41,580 nt of DNA, from positions 1-41,580 of the forward strand of contig CACVQR010000018.1 of the NCBI GenBank assembly GCA_902756345.1, given 5' to 3'. The notes below the pieces were generated by a model, which was not told the origin of the DNA, did not search any database, and saw nothing but the letters and a program-made list of their open reading frames with translations. The position numbers and the translations under genes were made by a program. Of the stretch, positions 8,286 to 15,786 are shown piece after piece (the stretch's first letter is position 1; each line of letters begins with the position of its first letter). The stretch is from Fibrobacter succinogenes. Lineage in GTDB: Bacteria; Fibrobacterota; Fibrobacteria; Fibrobacterales; Fibrobacteraceae.

Positions 8286-8343
8286 ATTATAAATTAGATA
8301 AAAAACACCTATTCGCAATAGCAAAATTACGGCTAGAATTATG
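8286..8343 (-). promoter_or_regulatory. Variant LysR-type operator and promoter, flavodoxin
   Basis: Toward the gene: CATAATTCTAGCCGTAA (8343-8327), an extra gap of about one helical turn, GCGAATAGGTGTTTTT (8316-8301), then TATAAT (8291-8286). The second half matches the AAATAAGTATTTT site of the other promoters at most positions; the dyad half is degenerate. Confidence 0.35.
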
Positions 8344-8404
8344 GGTTTTACGGTTCGGAAATTTTTATAATTACCGGTTTGCGACGGGAACACCGACTAG
8401 AGCA

Positions 8405-9304
8405 CTAGAAGAGAGCCGCAACAACCTCGCCGATATCGCTGTCGATGCTTATCGAGCGGGTTCCGATATCGTCGGGAGCGTAGGCCTGTCCGTAGTTGAT
8501 GCAGGCGTAGGTGGCGTTCGAATTCAGTGCGGTCATTTGCCAGAACGGGTACTTGATGATTCCGGGGGTGTTCATGCCTACGCCCAGTTCCAGGAACAGC
8601 ACGTTTCCGCCGCGCATGGCGTTACATCTGTCGAGAAATTCGCGGTAACGTTTTGCAGCACGATGCCAGCCGTCGTCTTCTACGAAGGTGGAATCGGAAC
8701 GCAAGTTCATGGACATGGGGCGGCCGCAAATGGGGCACCTGGGCAACAGTTCCGCAGGGACGGTCATGGCGCCGAACAAGCCCGTCTCTTTTGAAAATCC
8801 CTGGGCGTCGAACATGGCACGAATCTGCTTTTCGTTGTTGTAGGTGCAGGGGTGGCACGGCTTGCTGCATTGGAAAAGCCCGTAATCGCCCTGGGTGTAA
8901 AAGAGCCGTTCCTTGTCAAAGCCCGCTTTTTGGAAACAATGGTCCACGTTGGTGGTAAGGACAAAGTAATCCTTATCCCGTAGGATTTTCAGGAGGTTGT
9001 CGTAGACTGGTTTCGGGGCGGCCATGTAGCGGTTTATCGTGACATAGCGGCTCCAGAAAGCCCACATTTCTTCGGGTGTCCCGTAAGGGAAAAAGCCGCC
9101 GGAATACATGTCCGAAAAGCCGTACTTTACAGAAAAGTCAGCGAAGTACTTGACAAAGCGTTCCCCGGAATAGGTAAATCCCGCCGATGTCGAAAGTCCG
9201 GCGCCCGCGCCCACGACGACGGCATCCGCCCTTGCCAGCGCCTTTTTCAGTCTCGATACTTCGGCAGAAAAATCATCCGTTGATTTTTTCGAAAATCCGC
9301 GCAT
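8405..9304 (-). CDS. SirTM-class sirtuin (protein ADP-ribosyltransferase)
   Basis: About 299 residues from the ATG at 9304. It is a sirtuin of the macrodomain-linked class (SirTM): NAD loop VVVGAGAGLSTSAGF, TTNVDH with the conserved Asn and Asp, and Cys pairs CSKPC and CPIC for structural zinc. Where deacetylating sirtuins have a catalytic His, this protein reads FYTQGDYG with Gln, as in SirTM enzymes that transfer ADP-ribose rather than deacetylate. An earlier TTG at 9343 is possible. The start overlaps the macrodomain gene by 32 bp, indicating coupled translation. Characterised relatives ADP-ribosylate a lipoylated GcvH-like carrier; no such carrier is encoded here. Confidence 0.88.
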   Translation of the reverse strand: MRGFSKKSTDDFSAEVSRLKKALARADAVVVGAGAGLSTSAGFTYSGERFVKYFADFSVKYGFSDMYSGGFFPYGTPEEMWAFWSRYVTINRYMAAPKPVYDNLLKILRDKDYFVLTTNVDHCFQKAGFDKERLFYTQGDYGLFQCSKPCHPCTYNNEKQIRAMFDAQGFSKETGLFGAMTVPAELLPRCPICGRPMSMNLRSDSTFVEDDGWHRAAKRYREFLDRCNAMRGGNVLFLELGVGMNTPGIIKYPFWQMTALNSNATYACINYGQAYAPDDIGTRSISIDSDIGEVVAALF

Positions 9305-10094
9305 AGATGGCTTCGTCCTTTTCACTGAAAACGTTGAAGACAACCTTCATGGGGTTTTGCGTACGGCGTTTCCATTCCAGCACCGTATCCACCGCGATTT
9401 GGGCGGCACGTTCCGGCGGGAAACGGAATACGCCTGTAGAAATACAGCAGAAGGCGATAGATTCCACACCGTTCCGGGCCGCAACTTCGAGGCAGTTCCT
9501 GTAGCACGATTCCAGCAACTCGCAGTCCCGTTCCGTAAGGCCGTAGCCCACGATTGGCCCCACCGTATGCAGCACGTATTTGCAGGGCAGGTTGTAGGCC
9601 GGCGTGATTTTCGCCTGTCCCGTAGGTTCGGGGTGCCCTTGCCGTTTCATCAGGGCGTCGCAAGCGCTACGGAGACGAACTCCCGCGAAAGTGTGGATGC
9701 AGTTGTCGATACAGCTGTGGCAAGGCTGCCAGCAACCCGTCATGCCGCTGTTGGCCGCATTCACGATTGCATCCACCCTGAGGGTGGTGATGTCGCCGCG
9801 CCACAGGAGCAATGAATCGCCAAACAGGTCTGGCGCACCCGCACTGAACCGCCTGCCAACACTTTCGATGTCCGCGACATCCGTTATTCCGCGGTCACGG
9901 ATGGATTCCTGCAGGTATTCGTCCTGAATCCTGTAGAATTCATCGCTTGCGGGGGCGGCCTCCCGCACGTTCATCAAGGAACGCAACAGGATTTTTTGTC
10001 CTTCGGCGTCCACGGGGATGGTCGTGCTGCTGTACCTGGGACTTTCCGCCAATAGATACTTTATCAGGAATAGTCTGCGCTCCGCTTGGTTCAT
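9273..10094 (-). CDS. Zinc-containing macrodomain protein-ADP-ribose hydrolase
   Basis: A 273-residue macrodomain protein of the type encoded beside SirTM sirtuins. The N-terminal helical segment (MNQAERRLFLIKYLLAE) is characteristic. The macrodomain starts at about residue 93 (LLLWRGDITTLRVDAIVNAA) and continues through GCWQPCHSCIDNCIHTFAG, where Cys, His and Cys are placed to hold the catalytic zinc of this subclass, and SIAFCCISTGVFRFP for the phosphate loop. It should remove ADP-ribose added by the downstream sirtuin. A strong ribosome site (GGGAGGAAAC) precedes the ATG. The upstream Rrf2 frame runs 155 bp into this gene. Confidence 0.9.
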   Translation of the reverse strand: MNQAERRLFLIKYLLAESPRYSSTTIPVDAEGQKILLRSLMNVREAAPASDEFYRIQDEYLQESIRDRGITDVADIESVGRRFSAGAPDLFGDSLLLWRGDITTLRVDAIVNAANSGMTGCWQPCHSCIDNCIHTFAGVRLRSACDALMKRQGHPEPTGQAKITPAYNLPCKYVLHTVGPIVGYGLTERDCELLESCYRNCLEVAARNGVESIAFCCISTGVFRFPPERAAQIAVDTVLEWKRRTQNPMKVVFNVFSEKDEAIYARIFEKING

Positions 10095-10542
10095 GTTTCC
10101 TCCCGGACGGTTCAGGGGCGGTCTTGAGTTGTGCGGCGAGGCCCTTCAGGGTCGTTTTCTCCAGTTCCATTTCCAGCGCCGTCTGCGCCGAATTCAGGGC
10201 CGGGTCCAGCAGGCGATGGATGTTCCTGCCCACGGGGCACAGCGGATTCGGTTCCGGGTGGAAACTGAAGACGATCCGTTCCTCGTCGTTATCGTTGATG
10301 GCCTTGTAGACATCCAGGAGCGTTATCTTGTCGGCAGGACGCGCAAGGTGAGAGCCCCCTACGCCAGGAGCCGTCTCAACCAGGCCCGCCTTTTGCAACT
10401 GCAAAAGGACCTTGCGGATGATGACCGCATTCACGCCGGTGCTGCTCGATATGAATTCCGAGGTCACCCGTTCCGCACCCTCGAAGAAGTGGATGCAAAG
10501 CAAGGTATGGACCGCCGCCGTAAAACGAACGCTGACTTTCAT
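9940..10542 (-). CDS. Rrf2-family transcriptional regulator, C-terminus run on
   Basis: A 200-residue frame whose first ~145 residues are a normal Rrf2 (YwnA-like) repressor: a winged helix with ISSSTGVNAVIIRKVLLQLQ, then GLVETAPGVGGSHLARPADK and LLDVYKAI. Only one Cys is visible in the central region, so an Fe-S cluster is unlikely. The last ~50 residues (basic and low complexity, ending GGRPRKR) are read through the start of the macrodomain gene in another frame and probably are not native. A stop in the +2 frame lies just before the macrodomain ATG, so a small indel near 10105-10120 could explain the extension. It likely represses its own operon. Confidence 0.82.
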   Translation of the reverse strand: MKVSVRFTAAVHTLLCIHFFEGAERVTSEFISSSTGVNAVIIRKVLLQLQKAGLVETAPGVGGSHLARPADKITLLDVYKAINDNDEERIVFSFHPEPNPLCPVGRNIHRLLDPALNSAQTALEMELEKTTLKGLAAQLKTAPEPSGRKHEPSGAQTIPDKVSIGGKSQVQQHDHPRGRRRTKNPVAFLDERAGGRPRKR

Positions 10543-10588
10543 AATCCACAATTTAACAATTGTTGCCTGCGTTCACGCGTGCCTTGGC

Positions 10589-11386
10589 CTATTTGTAGAA
10601 CATTCCCGCCGTCATGTCCAGGTAATTTTCGCCGGAGTAGTTCGCGAATTCCCGCTTCATGGCGCTCTTGAATGCCGCCGGGTTCACGTTCTTGAGGGCA
10701 ATATTCTTCATCACCTTCAGGTACTGGATTTTTGCACGTGCATCTTCTAGATTTTCCACCGTGTAGTGTGACGTGAGAATCAGGGAAATTCCGCGGTCGA
10801 TGTAATCCGTGAGCTGCGCGATGATGGCATCGGCGTGCTTGCTCCCTGCCACGATGGAATGGACGTCGTGGCCCATCATGTGGGTGTAGACCACGTTGAT
10901 TTCAGGAAATTCGATATCGAATGCCTCCTGGGTAGCGACAATGCGCATGTCGATGCCCGCGAGATTCAAAGTCTCGTCTTCGATAAAGTCTGTCGTCGCG
11001 TAGATGGAACCGTCGAACGCATCGCCAAAAGCCGCCGTGAAATTCTTGACCAGGGCCGCACCTTCCCCGTTGTGGTTGTAATCGTCGGCATGGCGGGTGC
11101 TGTACACGGGAGCCCCCTTCATGAAGGTCGCGCCCGCGCCATGGTAGGCAATCACCGTTCCCACGAATTCTACCGAAAGGCCCTTGATGTAGGCCTCCAG
11201 TTCCTTGATGTTGTCGAAGAAACAGGGAGTTTCGACCATGAACATCTTGCCGCCCTTTTCCAGCAAGAAACATTCGTCGGTTATCAGGTCGTTTGTCTTG
11301 TAGGCATGCAGCTTGACTGCCCCGAAATCGTAGACTTCCACGACGCCCTTGCCAAGATTTACGGTCTTGAAGTTGTTCTTTTCCAT
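10589..11386 (-). CDS. Metallo-beta-lactamase-fold protein, altered metal site
   Basis: A 265-residue protein that I read as MBL-fold: opening strands VVEVYDFGAVKLHAYKTND, a GGKMFMVETPCFF strand, then AYHGAGATF where the HxHxDH metal motif would be. Later come VVYTHMMGHDVHSI and LILTSHYTVENLEDARAKI, with the fold's usual C-terminal His. The first metal-binding motif is not intact, so catalysis is doubtful. AGGAG lies 8 nt before the ATG. It is the first gene of the minus-strand operon with the Rrf2, macrodomain and sirtuin genes (38-46 bp to the next start). Function unknown; the operon suggests stress or ADP-ribosylation. Confidence 0.65.
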   Translation of the reverse strand: MEKNNFKTVNLGKGVVEVYDFGAVKLHAYKTNDLITDECFLLEKGGKMFMVETPCFFDNIKELEAYIKGLSVEFVGTVIAYHGAGATFMKGAPVYSTRHADDYNHNGEGAALVKNFTAAFGDAFDGSIYATTDFIEDETLNLAGIDMRIVATQEAFDIEFPEINVVYTHMMGHDVHSIVAGSKHADAIIAQLTDYIDRGISLILTSHYTVENLEDARAKIQYLKVMKNIALKNVNPAAFKSAMKREFANYSGENYLDMTAGMFYK

Positions 11387-11432
11387 TTTGAATCTCCTTG
11401 GGCCAAGCCCGTTTTTTGTTGTTCTTTAATTG

Positions 11433-11472
11433 TTACAACACAAAATATATCCAATTTTCGTTGTAATGTCAA
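11433..11472 (-). promoter_or_regulatory. Operon promoter with Rrf2-type operator
   Basis: On the minus strand TTGACA (11472-11467) is followed after exactly 17 bp by TATATT (11449-11444). A 7-bp inverted repeat, TTACAAC (11466-11460) and GTTGTAA (11439-11433), brackets the -10 box. This is a near-ideal promoter with an operator over it, probably for the Rrf2 protein of the operon. A second palindrome, AACAATTGTT, lies at 10555-10564 just before the Rrf2 gene. Confidence 0.6.
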
Positions 11473-11543
11473 TAGAACAACTAGAAATTTAAAGTAAAAA
11501 TTTAGTTACAAAAAAAACAAGGGTTAGTTAGAGCTTTCGCTGT

Positions 11544-12068
11544 TTATTCCACCGAAAATGTCGCCTTCACGTTCCCTTTGCCGAGGATCTGCTGGAGGCG
11601 TTTCTTGTTCACGTTGTCGATACGGGCGAGGCGCGTGAAGTTCCAGGAGTTCTTGTCGTAGTAGATGGTGATGGAGTTGCCCTGGTAAAGGATGATGTCG
11701 CCCGCGTCGGTGTCGATTTGCTTGTCGTTACGCGGAAAACTGCGCGGCAGGTCGGCCACCTTCTCGAAACTGCCGTAGTCGTGCATGTCAAGCGTGAGGT
11801 CGCCCTGCGCGAGGAATTCGGCGAAGGCCTTGGCGGAGGAATTTTCTTCGAACGTTGCCGTGAAGGCGGTGTCGTTCACATGGATTTTGAGTTTCACGGG
11901 AGCCTCCCCCGCTTTAGATGTTGAACCGGCAGATGAACTTGTTGGTACTGCGCCGGGCGTTTTACCGGCGGACGATTTTGGCGTCTGGGTTTCGGGTTGC
12001 GTCGAATGGCTCGCGGCATCGCTGCAAGCTACCAGAAAGAACAACGCTACAAGGACAAAGTTTCGCAT
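11544..12068 (-). CDS. Cyclophilin-like fold lipoprotein
   Basis: About 174 residues: lipoprotein signal with lipobox FFLVAC, a Ser/Thr/Pro-rich linker of ~40 residues, then a cyclophilin-like domain (Cyclophil_like2 type) with KLKIHVNDTAFTATFEENSS, LTLDMHDYGSFEKV, DIILYQGNSITIYYDKNSW and RLARID. This domain is not a proven prolyl isomerase. Related proteins are commonly encoded next to flavodoxins and aldo/keto reductases, matching the content here. The ATG at 12068 is preferred over a GTG at 12074. The -10 box is so close that the transcript could be leaderless. Its promoter carries the shared LysR-type motif, and its flanks recur without the gene at 15720-15786. Confidence 0.8.
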   Translation of the reverse strand: MRNFVLVALFFLVACSDAASHSTQPETQTPKSSAGKTPGAVPTSSSAGSTSKAGEAPVKLKIHVNDTAFTATFEENSSAKAFAEFLAQGDLTLDMHDYGSFEKVADLPRSFPRNDKQIDTDAGDIILYQGNSITIYYDKNSWNFTRLARIDNVNKKRLQQILGKGNVKATFSVE

Positions 12069-12074
12069 ATACAC

Positions 12075-12130
12075 AATATAAATAATTATGCGAGCTATTC
12101 AAAATACTTATTTGCTATGACTCACTATGC
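12075..12130 (-). promoter_or_regulatory. LysR-type operator and promoter, cyclophilin-like lipoprotein
   Basis: Toward the gene: GCATAGTGAGTCATAGC (12130-12114), AAATAAGTATTTT (12113-12101), a TTTTGA -35 (12103-12098), 17 bp, TATATT -10 (12080-12075). It shares 28 identical bases (12103-12130) with 15759-15786. Confidence 0.55.
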
Positions 12131-12176
12131 CTTTTGCGCATGAATTCACGGAAATAAACACCGAAGTAAAACATCT

Positions 12177-12788
12177 TTATTTAATATCAATCAAATCAAA
12201 ATACATCAAACGTGTATGCAAAGGTTTTTCTCCCAGCATTTTCACGTTTATTCCAAGAGCCCTTGCTTCGTTAATTTCGGAACTATAAAGGAATTTGAAA
12301 TTGTTTTTCTGATAGTAATGAATGACTTCCGGTTTATTGATTGCATCAACGATGATAAACCGGCAACCGGTCTTGTTTTCGTCGCTACGGAACCAAGCCT
12401 TGATGAAGTCCATTACTGCAGAGCCAAAACCTTGTTTGGCAAATTCAATATTCGTCCCTAGGCGACCGACCAAAACTCCGGGATAGCGGCGAAGATTCTT
12501 CTCGCCATTCTCCGTGACATATTCAATCTTCGCCTTGTCTTCAGGAGCAAGTTGTTTGATTCGAATTGAATCGTTTGATATTGTAAATGCAGCAACGATG
12601 CTTTCGGGACGCTCTCTTAGACGAAAGACATAAGTCTTTCCCAAAAGTTTTTCACCGTATAGTCGAAAATCCTCTCTGAAAAATTCGTCAAGGTCTTCAT
12701 TTCCGCATTTGAAGGGGTTGCAACTTTGCAGCAATTCCGAAGAAAGCCGAGCAAAGGAGCATCGGTTCAAAAATTCGGCAAGGGTCAT
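12177..12788 (-). CDS. GNAT acetyltransferase, probable toxin of a TA pair
   Basis: A 203-residue GNAT-fold protein. The N-terminal CGNEDLDEFFREDFRLY and the acetyl-CoA region GVLVGRLGTNIEFAKQGFGSAVM (V/I-x-RLG...Q-x-x-G-x-G/A form) are clear, followed by FIIVDAINKPEVIHYYQKNNF with the late Tyr typical of the family. The type matches GNAT toxins that acetylate aminoacyl-tRNA, and it lies 2 bp behind a 51-codon gene of antitoxin character, which supports a toxin-antitoxin reading. The target is not deducible. Confidence 0.8.
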   Translation of the reverse strand: MTLAEFLNRCSFARLSSELLQSCNPFKCGNEDLDEFFREDFRLYGEKLLGKTYVFRLRERPESIVAAFTISNDSIRIKQLAPEDKAKIEYVTENGEKNLRRYPGVLVGRLGTNIEFAKQGFGSAVMDFIKAWFRSDENKTGCRFIIVDAINKPEVIHYYQKNNFKFLYSSEINEARALGINVKMLGEKPLHTRLMYFDLIDIK

Positions 12789-12790
12789 GT

Positions 12791-12946
12791 CTAGAAACCT
12801 TGTTCGCGGAGGAAATTCCTAACGAGCAGAATTTTATCTCCAAAATCCTGTTTACGCTCGTTCTTTTCGGCGTATTCGGCTTCCTTGAGAAAACGTTCAG
12901 CGTCTTCCCCTTGAAGCGTCGGTATGGATCTTATTGCCACTGCCAT
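12791..12946 (-). CDS. Small antitoxin-like protein upstream of the GNAT gene
   Basis: A 51-residue frame with a strong ribosome site (GGAGGAATAAACCT before the ATG at 12946). It starts MAVAIRSIPTLQGEDAERFL and continues as a charged helix (KEAEYAEKNERKQDFGDKI) to LREQGF. The (A)IxSIPxLxGE(D/V)AExF opening is one I associate with short partners of GNAT genes in Bacteroidota and relatives. Its stop is followed by two bases and then the GNAT start, so translation is coupled. No DNA-binding domain is evident in 51 residues. Confidence 0.7.
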   Translation of the reverse strand: MAVAIRSIPTLQGEDAERFLKEAEYAEKNERKQDFGDKILLVRNFLREQGF

Positions 12947-12965
12947 AGGTTTATTCCTCCGCTAA

Positions 12966-12994
12966 AAAATAGGTTTTGAATGTCTAATTGTCAA
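12966..12994 (-). promoter_or_regulatory. Promoter of the GNAT toxin-antitoxin pair
   Basis: On the minus strand TTGACA (12994-12989), 17 bp, TATTTT (12971-12966), about 20 bp before the antitoxin ATG. Confidence 0.55.
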
Positions 12995-13034
12995 TATGGC
13001 ATTTACGCACATATCCCTAAAATAGCATTTAAAA

Positions 13035-13232
13035 ATGGCAAAAAATGACAAAAAGCAACCAAGGTCACAATTTGTGACCTTGGACAGCAGCGAGAACCGT
13101 CGCGGTTTTGTGTCTTTTGCTTACTTCAAGTTCGTCTTGAAGACAAAACATTTCATCTGCAGTTTCCAAATCCGGTATAATGTCATTTCAGCACAAAAAC
13201 AGCCACCAATAAACCAAATCCCAGTAAAATAA
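13035..13232 (+). pseudogene. ORF6N-domain gene remnant with a coding palindrome
   Basis: A 65-codon frame opening MAKNDKKQPRSQFVTLDSSE then NRRG. The RSQFVTL...RRG part matches the middle of the intact ORF6N protein at 20087-21061 (RSQIVTLNSKGDRRG); the rest does not continue the domain. Within it, 13059-13083 is a perfect 25-bp palindrome (half-site CCAAGGTCACAA, one central T). The stretch between the GNAT operon promoter and the SEC-C gene holds nothing else recognisable. It is best read as a decayed copy or a mobile palindromic segment. Confidence 0.5.
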
Positions 13233-13245
13233 GTTTCAACAAACC

Positions 13246-14481
13246 CTAATTCACCATTTTGCCGCAGCACTTCTTGTACTTGAGGCCGCTACCACAAGGG
13301 CAAGGATCATTGCGCCCCACTTTCGGCGTCGAGCGAACAACGGCGATATTCTGCTTCATTCCAAAGCCACTTTCTTGAGACGAAGACAATTCATCTGGAA
13401 CATTTCCGTAAGTAACCCAAAGTCTAGCCTTGTTGTTCAATTCCATAATGGCACTGATAATGGGCGTAATCTTGTCCATATCGATACGGGTAAAGCCGAG
13501 TTGCCGACGATACCTTTCAACAATTGCAGCAGGATGTTCCATAGCCATGCGCAAATCATCCAGGAGGCAGTGCGCATCAAAATCAGCAAAGGCGGGTTTA
13601 TCCGAATACTTTTTAAAGTGATCGCGGATGGTCTTGAATTCCGCAAGATTTTCATTGATATCGTCCGTATAGTCAAGCCACTCGTTAAATTCCTCATTGG
13701 TCGGCCTATAGGGGCGATGGATTTTGCGCTCTTCAATAATGTGCTCAATCACTACAGATGTTTCGACACTCCAGGCGCAAAGGCACACGCCATAACTTAT
13801 AAAATAACGGGTAAACAAACTGCACTCGTTGACTGCTGTAATTCCTTGATTCTTAGTCAGGGTGCGGTCGACATGGTCCATGTTCCACTTGCTGATGACC
13901 GTCTCGGGATTGCATACGCCATAAAGGTTGGCGTAAACCTTGCAATAGTCATGGAACCCAGCCATATTTCTCTTTGTTCCACGGGCAATTTCAAGAAATT
14001 CCTCTGGAACAACCAATGTCAAGTTGTCTTCATCCGTTCCGAAAAGGAACATAAACCCAATAGACAAATTCTGTTCCACGAACTTGAACACGCGTTCGAC
14101 GATGTTCAGAAAATTGAATTTTGTTGGATAACCTTCCGGGAACATTTCCTTGAAGGGAGACTCACCTGCGTATTCATCAAACATAAGGTCCAAGAACAGC
14201 GAAAATTCAAAGTCTCCGGAATACTTGGCAAAGCTCTCGAATATTTTAGGAATTCGCTTTTTAAGGATTTCGATGTACTCGGCCTTGCGCAATTGTTCTT
14301 CGCAAACCTCGTCTTTTTCTAGTTCCGGCATCGTGCAGAAATGAATATCCTGGACGGAATCCTTTGGGCAAGCATTCAGAAGTTTTGCAAGAGTCTTAGA
14401 CGGAATCGGTTCTTTGTGGATGCAGTTCGTTTCACGGAGTAAACGGCTACGGTAGTCTTTCGGCAGAGAATTGATGTTCAT
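13246..14481 (-). CDS. SEC-C motif protein of unknown function
   Basis: A 411-residue protein ending in a SEC-C zinc motif ([19 protein letters not shown]), the motif also found at the end of SecA. The remaining ~385 residues are mostly alpha-helical by composition and not recognised; a segment near residue 220 is rich in aromatic and Cys residues ([15 protein letters not shown]). It starts 3 bp after the stop of the AAA ATPase gene upstream, so the two form a tight operon and probably work together. SEC-C domains act as add-on binding modules in many bacterial proteins, so the motif alone does not give the role. Confidence 0.75.
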   Translation of the reverse strand: MNINSLPKDYRSRLLRETNCIHKEPIPSKTLAKLLNACPKDSVQDIHFCTMPELEKDEVCEEQLRKAEYIEILKKRIPKIFESFAKYSGDFEFSLFLDLMFDEYAGESPFKEMFPEGYPTKFNFLNIVERVFKFVEQNLSIGFMFLFGTDEDNLTLVVPEEFLEIARGTKRNMAGFHDYCKVYANLYGVCNPETVISKWNMDHVDRTLTKNQGITAVNECSLFTRYFISYGVCLCAWSVETSVVIEHIIEERKIHRPYRPTNEEFNEWLDYTDDINENLAEFKTIRDHFKKYSDKPAFADFDAHCLLDDLRMAMEHPAAIVERYRRQLGFTRIDMDKITPIISAIMELNNKARLWVTYGNVPDELSSSQESGFGMKQNIAVVRSTPKVGRNDPCPCGSGLKYKKCCGKMVN

Positions 14482-14484
14482 TTC

Positions 14485-15603
14485 CTAAAACCTTTTAAAC
14501 CACTTGTTGAATATGGGGTCGCTGATATAGAGGCCCGTTTCACGCTGTTCCACTATATCTCGGTCTATCAGGGCCTTCTTTATTCGGGGAATATTTGATT
14601 TAGTCCCGAGGCGATAGGTTTCCAGCACCTCCTGCGACAGGAAACCGTTATGAATTCCTGCGGCTATCGCTCGAAGCATGTTCATCTGGTAACTGGAAAG
14701 CCCCTCTGTCTGCTGCATAAAGAGCGCCGCATTCTGGGCGATAAGTTCATTCACGGCGGTATCAATTATTTCAGAAGTGACTTCGCGTTCCGTGTGCAGC
14801 ATTACCAGCCAGGCAAGCTGTTGCACGTAAGAAGAATAATTTTCCACCTCGCCACAAATTCTTGAAGCCTGTTCTTTGTCGATACGAAGTCCATGCTTCT
14901 TGAACTTATCGCAGATAAAGGGAACCCAATTTTCGGTAGAAATGACACCCAGGTAAATCGCGTCGCCAAACTGATAGAATGGCATGCTCTTGTTCTGGAA
15001 GATATTTGTGAGCAGGTGCTTTTTGCTACCAAACAGGCAGTACGATACATTCTGCTGCAACTGCCATGCACCGCGAAGCCGTTTCTGGACAGAGAGCGAA
15101 TTCGGAAACTCGCCTATCTGCTGAAACTCGTCAATGCAGACAACGATGCGTTTCTTTTGCTTTTTCGCAATATTTTCGGCCAATTCCAAAATTTGCTCGG
15201 GAGCGTTTTCCTTCGGAGTGATACCCAGCGAAAGCGAAAACTCAGACGTCGGATCCGTCCCCATGCTGATTTTAGGCGAAACCCGGCTCAAAAAATTCTT
15301 CGCATTTTGCAGGATAGAATCAATCTTTGACGAAGTCTGCTGCAAGACTGCGGTCGCAAGTTTATTGTAGAAATCGTATTCGCTGCGGCAATCAAAAATG
15401 TCCAAATAGACGACGAGGGCCTTTTTCGGATTCACCAAGCGACCGACGTGGCGAACCAGAGATGTCTTGCCGATACGGCGATTAGAGATAAGCAAGGTGT
15501 TTACCCCGTGTTCAAAATTCGCCTTGAGCCTTTTGGTCTCAGCTTCGCGATCCGTAAAGTTTTCGCCCTCAACCGCATAACCATATATAAAAGCGTCGTT
15601 CAT
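14485..15603 (-). CDS. AAA ATPase paired with the SEC-C protein
   Basis: A 372-residue ATPase of the AAA_14/archaeal ATPase kind. It opens FTDREAETKRLKAN, with Walker A LLISNRRIGKTSLV, Walker B RIVVCIDEFQQIGEF, sensor-like SYCLFGSKKHLL, and a C-terminal winged helix with SSYQMNMLRAIAAG and LIDRDIVEQRETGLYIS. Unlike the 5173-6594 paralogue it lacks a C-terminal nuclease-like domain, and the SEC-C gene follows instead. GGAGG lies 6 nt before the ATG. The promoter (TATATT at 15625-15620) is overlapped by palindromic repeats at 15640-15698. Confidence 0.85.
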   Translation of the reverse strand: MNDAFIYGYAVEGENFTDREAETKRLKANFEHGVNTLLISNRRIGKTSLVRHVGRLVNPKKALVVYLDIFDCRSEYDFYNKLATAVLQQTSSKIDSILQNAKNFLSRVSPKISMGTDPTSEFSLSLGITPKENAPEQILELAENIAKKQKKRIVVCIDEFQQIGEFPNSLSVQKRLRGAWQLQQNVSYCLFGSKKHLLTNIFQNKSMPFYQFGDAIYLGVISTENWVPFICDKFKKHGLRIDKEQASRICGEVENYSSYVQQLAWLVMLHTEREVTSEIIDTAVNELIAQNAALFMQQTEGLSSYQMNMLRAIAAGIHNGFLSQEVLETYRLGTKSNIPRIKKALIDRDIVEQRETGLYISDPIFNKWFKRF

Positions 15604-15631
15604 AGGAGCCTCCGCCTATAATATACATTAT

Positions 15632-15719
15632 TTTTCATCGGTACACAAGGTTGTGCACCAAAAAGTACACAAAGTTGTGGCCCACAAGGTTGTGAACCAG
15701 GCGTTTGGCTTAAATATAC
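15632..15719. repeat. Dispersed palindromic element, long copy
   Basis: Three palindromes with a CACAA..TTGTG core: GGTACACAA-GG-TTGTGCACC (15640-15659), GTACACAA-AG-TTGTGGCC (15665-15682) and GGCCCACAA-GG-TTGTGAACC (15679-15698). The outer flanks (TTTCATCG, AGGCGTTTGGCTTAAATA) match those of the single palindrome at 6715-6760, so this copy has gained internal palindromes. The first covers the -35 position of the ATPase gene starting at 15603. Confidence 0.6.
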
Positions 15720-15786
15720 GTTTATTCCACCGAAAAAAAAATAATTGCACAAGCAATTAATACTTATTTGCTATGACTCACTATGC
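15720..15786. other. Gene-less copy of the cyclophilin-like lipoprotein flanks
   Basis: 15720-15736 (GTTTATTCCACCGAAAA) is identical to 11542-11558, the last codons and stop of the cyclophilin-like gene. 15759-15786 is identical over 28 bases to 12103-12130, that gene's operator region. Only ~22 bp lie between them here. It looks like a second gene copy whose body was deleted, leaving tail and operator. Confidence 0.5.
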
